Assembly: GCA_017525855.1 (NCBI GenBank)
Contig: JAFXSE010000009.1
Location: forward strand, 1-13,400
Source: Bacilli bacterium
GTDB lineage: Bacteria > Bacillota > Bacilli > RF39 > UBA660
DNA: 13,400 bases
Reading direction: 5' to 3'
Under the pieces are notes generated by a model, which was not told the DNA's origin, did not search any database, and saw only the letters and a list, made by a program, of their open reading frames with translations. Each line of letters opens with the position of its first letter. Position 1 is the stretch's first letter. Of the stretch, positions 1 to 9,492 are shown in pieces. The position numbers and the translations under genes are program-made.

Positions 1-231
1 AATTGTATAAATTTTTTTTAAAAATAAATTATAATATATTTAATAAAAAAAATTATTAAATATTTATTTAATAATTTTGAATTGTAAAAAAATAAAAGAA
101 TTTTAATAATAATTAATATACATTTTAACTAACCGTTTATATTATATAATAATGGAATAACAATAATAATAAATTAAAATAATTAATAAATTTAATAACT
201 TAATAAGGAGCAAAAATAATCATTAAAATTT
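1..231 (-). other. AT-rich 3' flank
   Basis: These 231 bases downstream of the stop are nearly all A and T, with no reading frame of note on either strand. An AATAAA-like string occurs on the minus strand near 63-68, but in such composition it is expected by chance. After the terminal TAA the same frame reads AAA TTT TAA TGA (220-231), two more stops at once. No telomere repeat and no RNA gene are visible. Confidence 0.5.
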
Positions 232-3200
232 TTAAGCATCACAGTTTTCTCTGCAAATGTGATCTTCACATAATGAATAAGGTTCAGAACAAGAGATACG
301 TTTACCACAAAATTTAGATTCTGCAACACAAATATTCGTAGAACAAAGATAAGGATAATCAATTGGGCATTCAAGCATAGGTCCACACATGATTTCATTT
401 TCAACACATTTAGTATCAGGACAAACAACATAATCAGGATTAGTACAAGTAATAGTAGATGGGCATAGACTATTTGAATCGGTTTGAGTTTGATCAACAC
501 ATCTTACCTTCTTAGTTAATATATCAGATCTAGGGCATTCATCATAATTATCTTTACAAGTTAAATCAGCACAAAGTACTTTACCATAAGGGCATACCAA
601 TTGACTTGGAGGTCTACCGCCTTCAGATCTACAAATACCATCAGCTTGTCTTTCAGCTCCTCTTTTTGGACATTTGAATTCCAAAAATATAGGACACATA
701 TCTTCTCTATCTTCTGGAACACAATATTTCATATAGTCACATTTAATATATCCAGTTGGACAATCACAATCAGTTTGAGATTTAACACAGGTTTCAACAC
801 CATCAACTTTACAAAGGAATGGAGCAGATATATTACATCCATTAGGTGGTTGAATACATGAAAGATAATCTGTAGCACATTCATTATTAGCACATAATAT
901 AGGAGTAGAACCTGAACATGTTCTTTTAACAAATTCTAATTGAATATCATTACCATATTTTAGACCATCATTTGATAATGAGATATAATAAATTGATGGA
1001 TAATCAGGAACAAATGATACAGTATATGAGCCATCATTATTATCTTCTATTTCAAGAGAAGTTAATTCTACATCATTATATTCCATTTTTCCTGTAACGA
1101 CAAATTCTTCACCACCAGTAGTAATTTTGTTATCATATTCATCATAACATTCAAAAGAAAAACTAAATGGTCTAACAGATACATATTTTTTGCTATTAGG
1201 TATATATACATGAGAATTATCTTCTGCCCGACACGGTCCTGGTTCTACAGTTAATTTGGGTAAAGGTTCATCACCATTGACTACTGTTATTTCAGTACCA
1301 TTGTAATACATATGCATTTGGTATGTTCCAGCTTTATGAATTTCTAATTCATAATTTAATTCTCCTGATTTAATTTCATATTTATCAGCTTCTAAGTCAG
1401 TTTCGTTATATGAATTAGTATCATCGGTTAATTCTATGGTAAGATCATTAAGTAATGGGTCAGTTAATTTATTTCCATATTTATCAGTTCCTGTAATTTT
1501 GAATTTTACCATATCAGTTACTGAAATATGTTCAGGGTCAAAGTCATATTCTAAATTGAATAATGAATATCCTAATGGAATACATACTTGGTTATTTTGA
1601 CCAATTAAAAGATTATTCCCATATACTTGAATAAGATAATCACCAGCATATTTATATATATCATCATCAGCAGTAATTATCTTGTATTCATTATTACATT
1701 CACCATTGGCTTCTTTTTTTGTTTTTTCAACTTGGTATACTTTAGTAAATAAATTAGGTGAATCGGCTGGGCCAGTAACTTTAATTTCGAAATAAGGACT
1801 ATAATCTTTACCATCATCGAAGCATTCTCCTTTCTTATCAAATGTATATAACCACATATCTAATAATTCTCCGACATATATTCTTTCTTTATTTTTAGAT
1901 ACAATTTGAGTTTGGTAATAATCAATAGTTGATTGAATATTCACTATAATATCATCCATGAAGCAATATACAGAATTTTCTCCATCATTATATTTAACGT
2001 TCATTACCATTTTATTTGGAGGATATTTTGGATATATTACTAATTTATAAGCTTCTTTATCATCATCTAATGCATCTAATGACATAGAAATTACTGATAT
2101 AGGATATTCATTATTTAATAAAGTTAAATAAGAATTATCTATTATATCATTTCTTCCTTTGAATGAATTATTAAATTTATCTGCTAAAGTAAAATGAATT
2201 TCGAAGTTTTCATCAGCTGGTATTATTGATTCAGGTTGTCTTATTATCTTAGTATAATTTTTGCATGGTACTTTATCTGGATAAACAGTATATTCAGCTG
2301 GACCTACATTTCCTTTTTCTCCTTCAGTTGATTTAGGATCAGTTAAAAATACATCCATAGAATAATCTCCTTTTTTCTCAGAATAAATAGTAATAGTATA
2401 TATTCCATAGTCAGAACCAGCTTTAACAACTTCTTTGCTAAATGATGGATCTAATTTATTTATTCCGATTTCAATATCTTCATCAATATCTATATCATCA
2501 TTATATAATAAACCTTCTTCAGTTCTTAATTCTAAAGTAAATTCTTCATAATTTCCTGCAACGAAAGATGTTTTTTTAGGAGTTAAAACGCATTTTTCAA
2601 TAACATATGGTCCATTACCATGTTTATCATCTCCATTTGTAACTACTACATAATATTTAAATGAAGCTTTATCTGAATCATATTTTACATCATAGGTTAA
2701 ATCATAAGTACCTTTTACTAAATGTTGATAAATATGAATTGCTTTTTCATTTTCATTAAAATCTAATCCGAAATATGAAGTATATTTACTAACATTGAAA
2801 CTTATCGGAGTCATTTTATTACCAGATAATAAAGGATCATCTACATTTGCTTTATTAGGTATATTTGAAATAAAGTTATTGTATTTATCATATAAAGTAA
2901 CATTTAAGATTAATGGTTCATTAACATCAACAGAGAAACTATCTCCATTTTTATATTGAGTAAATGAGCCTTTGGTTACTTCACGAGTTAATATTGATTT
3001 TGTTGGGTCTGGGTCACCAGGTTCTACAACAATGATAACATTAGATGTATCAACTTTTTGTGTTTTGTCATATACTAAAGTTACTTTAACATTACCGACA
3101 ATAGTAACAGGTGTAGTAGAAGTATAGACAACTTTTTCAATTAAAGAATCAAAAGCACCTGTTGAGTCATGTTCTTCATTATTTGCATCAATGAATGTTG

Positions 3201-6200
3201 CAGTGAATTTATTTACATAATTATCAACATATAGAGCATTACCATATTTATCAAATGCTTCAATTGTTATAGCTGGCTTACTTCCTGCTTTAATTGGAGT
3301 GGCTCTTTCTTTTACGACTAATTTAGATAAATCGATAACACCTGGATGAACAATGAATATTGATTCATTAGGTAAATATAATCCTTGTGGACCAGATTTA
3401 TCAGTGCTTACAACATATGTACCAGAAACAGTTATTTGAGAGGTATATTTTCTATATCCAGTTGATTTATCTGTTTCTGAGGTAGTATCTTCAACTTCAT
3501 CTCCTCCTTTTTTAGATACTTTAATTCCTACTACTTCTTGTAAAGTTTCAGCTAAATTACCATATTTATCGTATGAAGCCACTTCAAATACATATGGATT
3601 ATCTACTGTACCATCTTTTAATACATCACTTGATTTACCATCTTTATAATAATCTTCAAGTATTTTTGTCCTAACAACAGCATCAGGTGAAACTTCCATT
3701 TCAGGTTTTAAATCATTAATTAATTCATCATTTAAATAGATTTTTAATGGACATTCTTTTAATGTTGGATAAGTATTAGCTTTTTGACTAGTAACTGTTA
3801 TATAGAATACACCTTTAGTACCTGCTTTTTCTTGGACATAGTCAAATGTTTTATCATTTGGATCACATGATTCAACTTTAAATTCATATCCTTCCCATTG
3901 ATTCTTTCTAATATTATTTTTAGTTCTTAATTCTATTATCATATATCCAGTATTTCCTGCAACATATTTCAAATTTTGTTCAACAATATGAGTAGATTGG
4001 ATATCAACAGGTTCATTAGATCCTCCTTTACCATCTCCATATAAAGTAATATTATATGCTAATTTTTTAGTACCATCTGTAAATATTAAATCATAAAATC
4101 CTCCAACTAAATCAGTATATTTATGTTTATTGTTATCATCATCAATTGCGAATTCGGCATATTCTTGATTGGTTGTTTCTTTATTATTTAATTTAAGATT
4201 ATAAACAGTATCTTCAAATTGAGCAGATAAATATGATGAATATTTTTTAATTTCATCTTCTGGAAGAATATCTATAGAATTTCCAAATTCATCTCTAGGA
4301 TATAATCTATATAAAGGTTCATCTTTAGTATTCTTTTCTACAGTACCATTTTTCAATACCTCAAATTCATTTTTAGTTGGTTCTAATCTAAGAACATTAG
4401 AATTTAAGAAATCTATATCTTTAGCTTTAATATTAATTTTGCAAACAACACAATGAATAGGATTAGCATCAATATATCCATTAATAGTAGTTATACCTTT
4501 AACATAGAAAGAAGCAGGATAAGTAAGTACATTTTTACCATCTTTAACTTCTACAGATTGTTTAACAGTAATTATTTTATTTGTTTCTTTTTCATTACTA
4601 TATTTAACTTGATAAGGAGATACATCTTTATAAGCACTTGCATCTATATAGTTATTATATTTATCATATGGAGTAATATAAATTTTAACTTCTTGTCCTA
4701 CCCATACATCAGTATCACTTACTTCTAATAAACTGTTATCAGCATTAGGAGCTCCAGGGGTAAATATTATAGAATATTGATCTAATGGGAAATATTTACC
4801 AACTACAATATGTTCAATAGCATAAGTTGATTTTAATGTAATAATAATTTCACCGTTGGCTTGAGCAGCTAAATCAGCGCTCCAGGTATGAGACTTTGAA
4901 GTATTAACTGGTGCCATTTTAATTTGGAGAATGGCTAAATTGAAATCAATATTTGTTATTAAGTTGTCATATTTATCATAGAGTTTATTTATCATCTGGA
5001 ATGAATCTTCTACTGATACACTACCTAAATATGATTCTAAAATTTCTTCTCCAGTCATTCTGAATAATCTGGATTTATATGGCTCTGCTGGAATGACTTT
5101 AATTGTTATTGGTTTAGGTACCTCAACACCTTCAACTGTAACAGTAGCTTTAAATGGATCAGTTTTTTTATAACATTTGAATTTAATATTATATTGTCCT
5201 GGTTTTTCATCTCTAGCTAAAGAATAAGTACAATTTTTAACTTCTTCAGGGAATTTAACTGAAATATGTTTTTCTGGCTCAGCAAACCAATATGATTTTC
5301 GTTTATCATTTTCGGTTCTTAATTCTAAGGAAACAGTTCCTTCTTCTCCTGCAACTAAGGTTATTTCTGATGGTTCTAAACTTGTTTTTTCTGGAGCTAT
5401 TTGATCTGGATCACCATCTGAGTATCCTCCTGTTAATTTTACTGGATAAGTTAATTGTTCTTTTGTATCTTTATCAGTTACAATTAATTTATAATTTTCT
5501 CCATTAGGCACATATTGCCATTTTTCTTCATTTTCATCATTATCTTGAGATTTACATAATTTAGATAATTTATGAAGTTCATCATTTGATACACATAATT
5601 TAACATCAGTTACAACTATTTCAGTACCTACGTTTAATTGTTCTACTTCTTTTTTATCTGTTATAGGATTTTTATACTTATCATAGAAATTAAGTTGGAA
5701 GTTAGGTGGAATAGTTACAGGTAAAGTATTAAGTTCAGTTTGAGACATTTCTTTATTTTCATTTTTGTTAATAACTTTAGTTTTACTAAAATCTAATTTA
5801 CCTGGACCTATAGTAAATTCACAATTAATACATTTTACACTTTGGTCATCATAATCAACTAAAAATTGTGCATCACCAGCTTTAGTAATAATAGTTTGAC
5901 AATCAATATTTGTTGAAGCTTTAGAAGCATCACATTTATCAGAAATATCTTCTTTATAATCATTATCTATTGTATAATCAACATCAAATTTATCTAAATC
6001 ATCTTTAGTTGCATTAGTTACATCATTTCCATAAGCATCTTTTGGATGAATAATTAATTTAGTTGTATCTCCAGCTTTAACATCATCAGTTTTTTCTACT
6101 TCAGCATAAGATTGAGCTGGGTCAATTGGTCCACTCCATAAATAATATTCATAAGTATTAGGATTGTATTTAGATGTTAATATTACTTTTGTAACTTTTT

Positions 6201-8250
6201 TACTTCCATATTGGACATTTAAGAAGTAATCATCAGTAACATAGTTATTAGTAGTTAAATCATATCCTCTATCTGATGCACCATTTGTTAATTGTTCTAA
6301 TTTTGATTTTGGGAATAATGTTGTATTAGTTATATCAGTATATAAATTACCATATTTATCTTTTGGTATGAATTTAACAATTGAAGGATTTATAACAGTA
6401 CCATCTACTGCACCAGAATCATAAACTAATTCAAATAGATCAGGAGCACATTTAATATGTAGAGTAACTGTTTGAGGAATAGAATTTTTTTCATAAGTGA
6501 ATGAAAGGATATTATCTTTACCTCCAGTTGTTGCTACATATTGTGTTACAAATAATTTAATTTGTCCATCTTTTTCTCCTTTTGTTTTTTCAAGAATAAT
6601 TAAATTAGAATCTAATTTGTAAGAATTACTAATATCAAATGAATTAAGATTAACTTCATAGTTCCATCTTAAACCATCTTTACATCTAAATTCAATATCA
6701 ATTTGATATCTTTCTCCAGCTACACCATCTATATATGTAGGTCTAATATATGTTTTACTTAAATCATATTTTTGATATGGAGATACATCTTTTTCTCCTA
6801 ATAAATAAAGTGGATAATCAGCATATTGTCCATCAACAGTAAGTCCTAAATGATATAAGCCTCCTGGTAATTTTCTAAATTCAATGCAATCTTTATGAGA
6901 AATATAAATAAAATCATCCATATTAGATACCTCTAAATCCCATGTATTAACATCATTGAAAGTCATAACACATGAAGAACTAATTTTTTTATCATATAAA
7001 GTAATTTTTTCTCCATTAGCTGTATATAAATATAATTTATAGAAAGGACAAACTTCTAAATTATTTATATTTGTTTGTTCAGTAGTAGTCATATAATTTT
7101 CTACTCCATCTCCTATATCATAATATAATTTACTTGATTTTAAGTCAATTTTTTGGTAAGAAACAGTAACAGTTTTCTTTTCACCAATTTGTTTTCCATC
7201 ATAAGTGACAGATACTTCATATGTTCCTATGGCTTTATAAGTATATAAATATTTTATATTATTATCTTTTGTAACAGAATTATAATTATATTCAATATCT
7301 TTATCTTTATGAGTAACTACTTTAAGATTATCTTTTTCTTTTTCTAATTGCCCACTTACAGTACCTAAATTAACTCCATATTTATCTACTAAGGTAACTA
7401 AAACAGTTGATGATTCATTAATTATATATTCTGTTTTATCAATTGCCCAATATGATTTGTCTACATCTACTTTTCCAGGAATTCTAGTATAGGTAAATGA
7501 ATATTTTTTACCACTTTCATTACATACTATATTCCAAGTATGTTTATTAATTGCCATATATATTTTATCAGTGAATAAATAATCTTTTTTTTGGTCATTG
7601 AAATCATAATTGTAATAATTTTCATTAGTACCAAATGAATCAGAACTAATTGTAATTTGATTTGTACCTTTAACTGAAGTTAATATATAATTTTTATATT
7701 TATCTTGTAATTTAAAGTTGAAATTAATTTCATCATCATTTGATATATAATTTTTCCAAGTATATTTATCTCCAGAAACAGTAAATTTGTCTTTATCTTC
7801 TACTTCTAAATAATAAGCTGGACCACTAGTAACTATTAAATTTATTTTTTGATCTATTTTATTTCCATCAACCGTAACAGTGAAATAATTATTTTCATTT
7901 ACTTTACTACATGTTACTTTAATAGCATATTGTCCTGGTAAATCAGCTTTATCAACAGAATATGAACAAGTATCTTTATCTTCATTGAATTCTACTTTTA
8001 TTTTGTCATTAAAATCTGGATACCAATAATTTTTACGGACTTCTTTTGCTGTTCTAATTTCCATAATAGTTTTTCCTTCATCTCCGGCTTGTATTTTTAT
8101 TGTTGTTGGTTCAAACTTTGTTTTTGAGAAATCTGGATCATCTGATGAACCATCTGAACCTCCTATTATAGTAATATTATATTCAAGTTTATTATCTGGA
8201 ACACCTTTTTCTTGTACTATTAATTTATAATTGTCTCCATTTGTAATATA
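232..8250 (-). CDS. C-terminal part of the giant Ig/filamin-repeat, Cys-rich protein (residues 1653-4324)
   Basis: This is the continuation of the same frame after the internal TAA: 2,672 codons ending CDA then TAA at 232-234. The first codons read YITNGDNYKLIV and align with YVPNGENYKLIV at residues 2565-2576. The first ATG (8064, residue 1715) would start a 2,610-residue product in the middle of the LRT-type element of unit 4, without a signal peptide, so it is an unlikely true start. Contents: the end of unit 3, units 4-8, a clear filamin-type repeat (3989-4094), and a tail with 32 Cys in 229 residues. D-x-[YF]-x-N turns recur at residues 1835, 2283, 2390, 2509, 2744, 2848, 2972, 3213, 3319, 3440, 3676, 3908 and 4022. 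The long intact frame in AT-rich DNA argues for continuing or very recent coding selection. Confidence 0.9.
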   Translation of the reverse strand, partial: YITNGDNYKLIVQEKGVPDNKLEYNITIIGGSDGSSDDPDFSKTKFEPTTIKIQAGDEGKTIMEIRTAKEVRKNYWYPDFNDKIKVEFNEDKDTCSYSVDKADLPGQYAIKVTCSKVNENNYFTVTVDGNKIDQKINLIVTSGPAYYLEVEDKDKFTVSGDKYTWKNYISNDDEINFNFKLQDKYKNYILTSVKGTNQITISSDSFGTNENYYNYDFNDQKKDYLFTDKIYMAINKHTWNIVCNESGKKYSFTYTRIPGKVDVDKSYWAIDKTEYIINESSTVLVTLVDKYGVNLGTVSGQLEKEKDNLKVVTHKDKDIEYNYNSVTKDNNIKYLYTYKAIGTYEVSVTYDGKQIGEKKTVTVSYQKIDLKSSKLYYDIGDGVENYMTTTEQTNINNLEVCPFYKLYLYTANGEKITLYDKKISSSCVMTFNDVNTWDLEVSNMDDFIYISHKDCIEFRKLPGGLYHLGLTVDGQYADYPLYLLGEKDVSPYQKYDLSKTYIRPTYIDGVAGERYQIDIEFRCKDGLRWNYEVNLNSFDISNSYKLDSNLIILEKTKGEKDGQIKLFVTQYVATTGGKDNILSFTYEKNSIPQTVTLHIKCAPDLFELVYDSGAVDGTVINPSIVKFIPKDKYGNLYTDITNTTLFPKSKLEQLTNGASDRGYDLTTNNYVTDDYFLNVQYGSKKVTKVILTSKYNPNTYEYYLWSGPIDPAQSYAEVEKTDDVKAGDTTKLIIHPKDAYGNDVTNATKDDLDKFDVDYTIDNDYKEDISDKCDASKASTNIDCQTIITKAGDAQFLVDYDDQSVKCINCEFTIGPGKLDFSKTKVINKNENKEMSQTELNTLPVTIPPNFQLNFYDKYKNPITDKKEVEQLNVGTEIVVTDVKLCVSNDELHKLSKLCKSQDNDENEEKWQYVPNGENYKLIVTDKDTKEQLTYPVKLTGGYSDGDPDQIAPEKTSLEPSEITLVAGEEGTVSLELRTENDKRKSYWFAEPEKHISVKFPEEVKNCTYSLARDEKPGQYNIKFKCYKKTDPFKATVTVEGVEVPKPITIKVIPAEPYKSRLFRMTGEEILESYLGSVSVEDSFQMINKLYDKYDNLITNIDFNLAILQIKMAPVNTSKSHTWSADLAAQANGEIIITLKSTYAIEHIVVGKYFPLDQYSIIFTPGAPNADNSLLEVSDTDVWVGQEVKIYITPYDKYNNYIDASAYKDVSPYQVKYSNEKETNKIITVKQSVEVKDGKNVLTYPASFYVKGITTINGYIDANPIHCVVCKINIKAKDIDFLNSNVLRLEPTKNEFEVLKNGTVEKNTKDEPLYRLYPRDEFGNSIDILPEDEIKKYSSYLSAQFEDTVYNLKLNNKETTNQEYAEFAIDDDNNKHKYTDLVGGFYDLIFTDGTKKLAYNITLYGDGKGGSNEPVDIQSTHIVEQNLKYVAGNTGYMIIELRTKNNIRKNQWEGYEFKVESCDPNDKTFDYVQEKAGTKGVFYITVTSQKANTYPTLKECPLKIYLNDELINDLKPEMEVSPDAVVRTKILEDYYKDGKSSDVLKDGTVDNPYVFEVASYDKYGNLAETLQEVVGIKVSKKGGDEVEDTTSETDKSTGYRKYTSQITVSGTYVVSTDKSGPQGLYLPNESIFIVHPGVIDLSKLVVKERATPIKAGSKPAITIEAFDKYGNALYVDNYVNKFTATFIDANNEEHDSTGAFDSLIEKVVYTSTTPVTIVGNVKVTLVYDKTQKVDTSNVIIVVEPGDPDPTKSILTREVTKGSFTQYKNGDSFSVDVNEPLILNVTLYDKYNNFISNIPNKANVDDPLLSGNKMTPISFNVSKYTSYFGLDFNENEKAIHIYQHLVKGTYDLTYDVKYDSDKASFKYYVVVTNGDDKHGNGPYVIEKCVLTPKKTSFVAGNYEEFTLELRTEEGLLYNDDIDIDEDIEIGINKLDPSFSKEVVKAGSDYGIYTITIYSEKKGDYSMDVFLTDPKSTEGEKGNVGPAEYTVYPDKVPCKNYTKIIRQPESIIPADENFEIHFTLADKFNNSFKGRNDIIDNSYLTLLNNEYPISVISMSLDALDDDKEAYKLVIYPKYPPNKMVMNVKYNDGENSVYCFMDDIIVNIQSTIDYYQTQIVSKNKERIYVGELLDMWLYTFDKKGECFDDGKDYSPYFEIKVTGPADSPNLFTKVYQVEKTKKEANGECNNEYKIITADDDIYKYAGDYLIQVYGNNLLIGQNNQVCIPLGYSLFNLEYDFDPEHISVTDMVKFKITGTDKYGNKLTDPLLNDLTIELTDDTNSYNETDLEADKYEIKSGELNYELEIHKAGTYQMHMYYNGTEITVVNGDEPLPKLTVEPGPCRAEDNSHVYIPNSKKYVSVRPFSFSFECYDEYDNKITTGGEEFVVTGKMEYNDVELTSLEIEDNNDGSYTVSFVPDYPSIYYISLSNDGLKYGNDIQLEFVKRTCSGSTPILCANNECATDYLSCIQPPNGCNISAPFLCKVDGVETCVKSQTDCDCPTGYIKCDYMKYCVPEDREDMCPIFLEFKCPKRGAERQADGICRSEGGRPPSQLVCPYGKVLCADLTCKDNYDECPRSDILTKKVRCVDQTQTDSNSLCPSTITCTNPDYVVCPDTKCVENEIMCGPMLECPIDYPYLCSTNICVAESKFCGKRISCSEPYSLCEDHICRENCDA
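235..921 (-). other. cysteine-rich C-terminal repeat region
   Basis: Residues 4096-4324 contain 32 cysteines by hand count, about 14 percent, against very few per module elsewhere. About seven short repeats follow the pattern P-x-x-[YF]-x-x-C-x(3-6)-C-V-x(4-6)-C. Examples are GYIKCDYMKYCVPED, VVCPDTKCVENEIMC, YLCSTNICVAESKFC and SLCEDHICRENC. Disulfide-bonded small modules are expected outside the cell. The protein ends CDA with no hydrophobic anchor. I do not recognise a named family with confidence. Confidence 0.8.
922..2556 (-). repeat. repeat unit 8 (residues 3551 to about 4095), terminal and altered
   Basis: Opens with GNYEEFTLELRTEEGLLYND, so the Trp and the Arg pair of the opening element are lost. 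A GPAEYTVYPD link, DKFNN (3676-3680), DKKGE (3790) and DKYGN (3908-3912) follow. The usual NGxNYKLIV-type closing module is replaced by a further filamin-type domain, so this unit is longer and caps the series before the Cys-rich tail. Confidence 0.72.
925..1242 (-). other. filamin/ABP280-type Ig repeat
   Basis: Residues about 3989-4094. It starts PGPCRAEDS-like, has the turn DEYDN (4022-4026), and then DNNDGSYTVSFVPDYPSIYY (4055-4074). The D-G-S-Y-x-V-x-F-x-P signature followed by a Y-x-I-x-L-x-x-D-G strand is typical of filamin Ig domains. It is the best-defined of the Ig-like modules in this protein and supports the same fold for the less conserved ones. In an extracellular protein such modules act mainly as rigid spacers. 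Confidence 0.72.
2557..3957 (-). repeat. repeat unit 7 (residues 3084-3550)
   Basis: Opens with GNTGYMIIELRTKNNIRKNQ then W3104. DKYGN turns occur at 3213-3217 and 3319-3323, and DKYNN at 3440-3444. The links between modules are HPGVIDLSK and EPGDPDPTKS. The closing module is VKGTYDLTYDV, then TNGDDKHGNG before the next opening. There is no CxxC pair in this unit. Confidence 0.8.
3958..5349 (-). repeat. repeat unit 6 (residues 2620-3083)
   Basis: Opens with GEEGTVSLELRTENDKRKSY then W2640. It has a PGQYNIKFKC strand and TVEGVEV as in unit 4, then DKYDN (2744-2748), a PGAPNADNS link, DKYNN (2848-2852), a CxxC pair at 2919/2922, and DEFGN (2972-2976). The closing module is GGFYDLIFTDG followed by YNITLYGDG, the same position as NGENYKLIV in unit 5. 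Confidence 0.8.
5350..6717 (-). repeat. repeat unit 5 (residues 2164-2619)
   Basis: Opens with ERYQIDIEFRCKDGLRWNY (2165-2183). It carries DKYGN (2283-2287), SGPIDPAQSYAEV (2358-2370), DAYGN (2390-2394), a CxxC pair at 2459/2462, a PGKLDFSKTK link and DVKLCVSN (2534-2541). Its KWQYVPNGENYKLIV module (2562-2576) supplies the intact counterpart of the interrupted sequence in unit 3. Confidence 0.84.
6718..8085 (-). repeat. repeat unit 4 (residues 1708-2163)
   Basis: Opens with GDEGKTIMEIRTAKEVRKNY followed by W1728. Then come a PGQYAIKVTC strand and TVDGNKI, a GPAYY link, a module with DKYKN (1835-1839), a PGKVDVDKSYW link, and DKYGV (1941-1945). The second half matches unit 2. The unit is 456 residues long, exactly the same as unit 5. 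Confidence 0.82.
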
Positions 8251-9492
8251 TTACCATTTGTTGATGTTATCATCTCCATTAGATGATGGACATAATGTAG
8301 CAACTTTTTTACCTATTGAATTAGTTACACATAATTTAACATCAGCTCCTTCAAAGATTACTTCAATATCTAATTCTTCTAAGAATTCAGGATCTGTAAT
8401 ACTATTTTTGAATTGGTCAAAGAATGTTATATCAAATATTGGTTCTTTTTTGGCTTCTACTTCATTTTGCTTTTTTGTATCTAAATAATATTCTTTATTT
8501 TTATAATATGTTTTTGTATTTTGGAAATCAAATTGACTAGCAAAGACAGAAAATACACAATTTTTACATTCTATTTCATCTTCTAAATAATGTACATGGA
8601 AAGCTATATTACCAATATATGAAATTGGTGTAACACATTCAATTGTATCATAAACATTAGTAGTATCATCTATTAATTTTCTAATAATAATATCAATAGC
8701 ACTTGAATGCCCTTCACTTAGTTTACAGTCTTTTACAGTGAATTTTTCATCAGTTTCAACAATTTTATAATAAGTAAGGAATTCATCTTTTTGTTTATCA
8801 CCTAAATCATCAATATCATTTAGATATATATCTTTTGGATATATAACAATTGTATAATTACTTCCAGCAGCTTGATCTGGGGATGTTTGCATTTCAGCAT
8901 ATGATGTTTCAGGAGATATAGGACCACTTTTAATTCTATAGTTAATTGGCTCATCTAAATAATCTGAAGTTACTTGGACATTAGTACTAATAGTAGTTTT
9001 GTATTGAACTTTTAATAAACCATTTTCAAGATAATTATTAGTTGTTAAAGATACACCTTCTAAAGATTTTCCATGAGTTAATTTATTAAGATATTCTTTA
9101 GTTACTGAACTATCAAAGGTATATAAATTACCAAATGAATCTACTGGCTTGAAAGTTAAAATAGGATGGTTTATAACATTTCCATCAGTAGGTCCATCTA
9201 CTAACACTAATTTGGCAAAATCTCCTCCTTTAATTGTAAGTGAAACAGTTTGAGGTATTTGTTTGCTGTCATATAATATAGTTAATATATTATCTCCTTT
9301 ATCAGTAACTACATTTTGAGTAACAGATATTATATATTGACCTTTTTTATATCCTTCCACAACTTTAGTAATAAATTTATCACTACTTAATCCATAAGAA
9401 TTAGTAAATTTGAATTTATCCAAAGAACCCCTATAATTCCATCTTAGTCCATCTTTTGCTCTAAATTCTAATTTAATTTCATATGTTTTTCC
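8086..9492 (-). repeat. repeat unit 3 (residues 1239-1707), contains the internal TAA
   Basis: Opens with KTYEIKLEFRAKDGLRWNY (1240-1258), nearly the same as the opening of unit 5. Further matches to unit 5 are PQTVSLTIK, GNLYT, LTTNNYL, SGPISPETSYAEM, the C-x-x-C pair at 1547/1550, DVKLCVTN (1622-1629) and KW-stop-YITNGDNYKLIV. The TAA codon is residue 1652, near the start of the last module of this unit. Confidence 0.82.
8251..8253 (-). other. in-frame TAA at a conserved glutamine position
   Basis: On the minus strand the codons read AAA TGG TAA TAT ATT ACA. The paralogous position in unit 5 (near 5505-5520) reads AAA TGG CAA TAT GTG CCT, that is KWQYVP. The flanking residues on both sides are homologous, so the TAA replaces a CAA by a single C-to-T change (G-to-A on the plus strand). 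No frameshift is involved. All other codons from 13206 to 235 are sense. Whether this is a mutation, an assembly or read error, read-through, or a rare TAA-for-Gln reading cannot be decided from this window. Confidence 0.93.

Noticed and set aside
1..60. Telomere at either end of the window
   Set aside because: Neither end carries runs of C4A2, C4A3, C4A4 or their complements, only mixed A/T sequence.
192..932. Minus-strand frames at 192-500 and 729-932
   Set aside because: They are out-of-frame readings of the Cys-rich tail, with low-complexity Leu/Ile/Val content. No sign of an independent or overlapping gene.
4453..4728. Plus-strand open frames (601-861, 4453-4728, 5292-5507, 8231-8488, 10161-10376, 11904-12137)
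   Set aside because: All are antisense to the well-supported gene, short, of odd hydrophobic or biased composition, and without signals of their own.
232..8064. A separate downstream gene starting at the ATG at 8064
   Set aside because: The ATG lies inside the conserved opening element of unit 4, has no signal peptide although the product is extracellular in type, and the 62 preceding codons continue the homology.
8195..8260. An intron that would remove the internal TAA (GTAATA donor at the TGG|TAA codon, several AG acceptors within 60 bases)
   Set aside because: Candidate introns ending at the nearby AGs (20, 38, 44, 50 or 59 bases) are not multiples of three and would shift the frame. They would also delete YITNGDNYKLIV, which is conserved in the paralogous unit.
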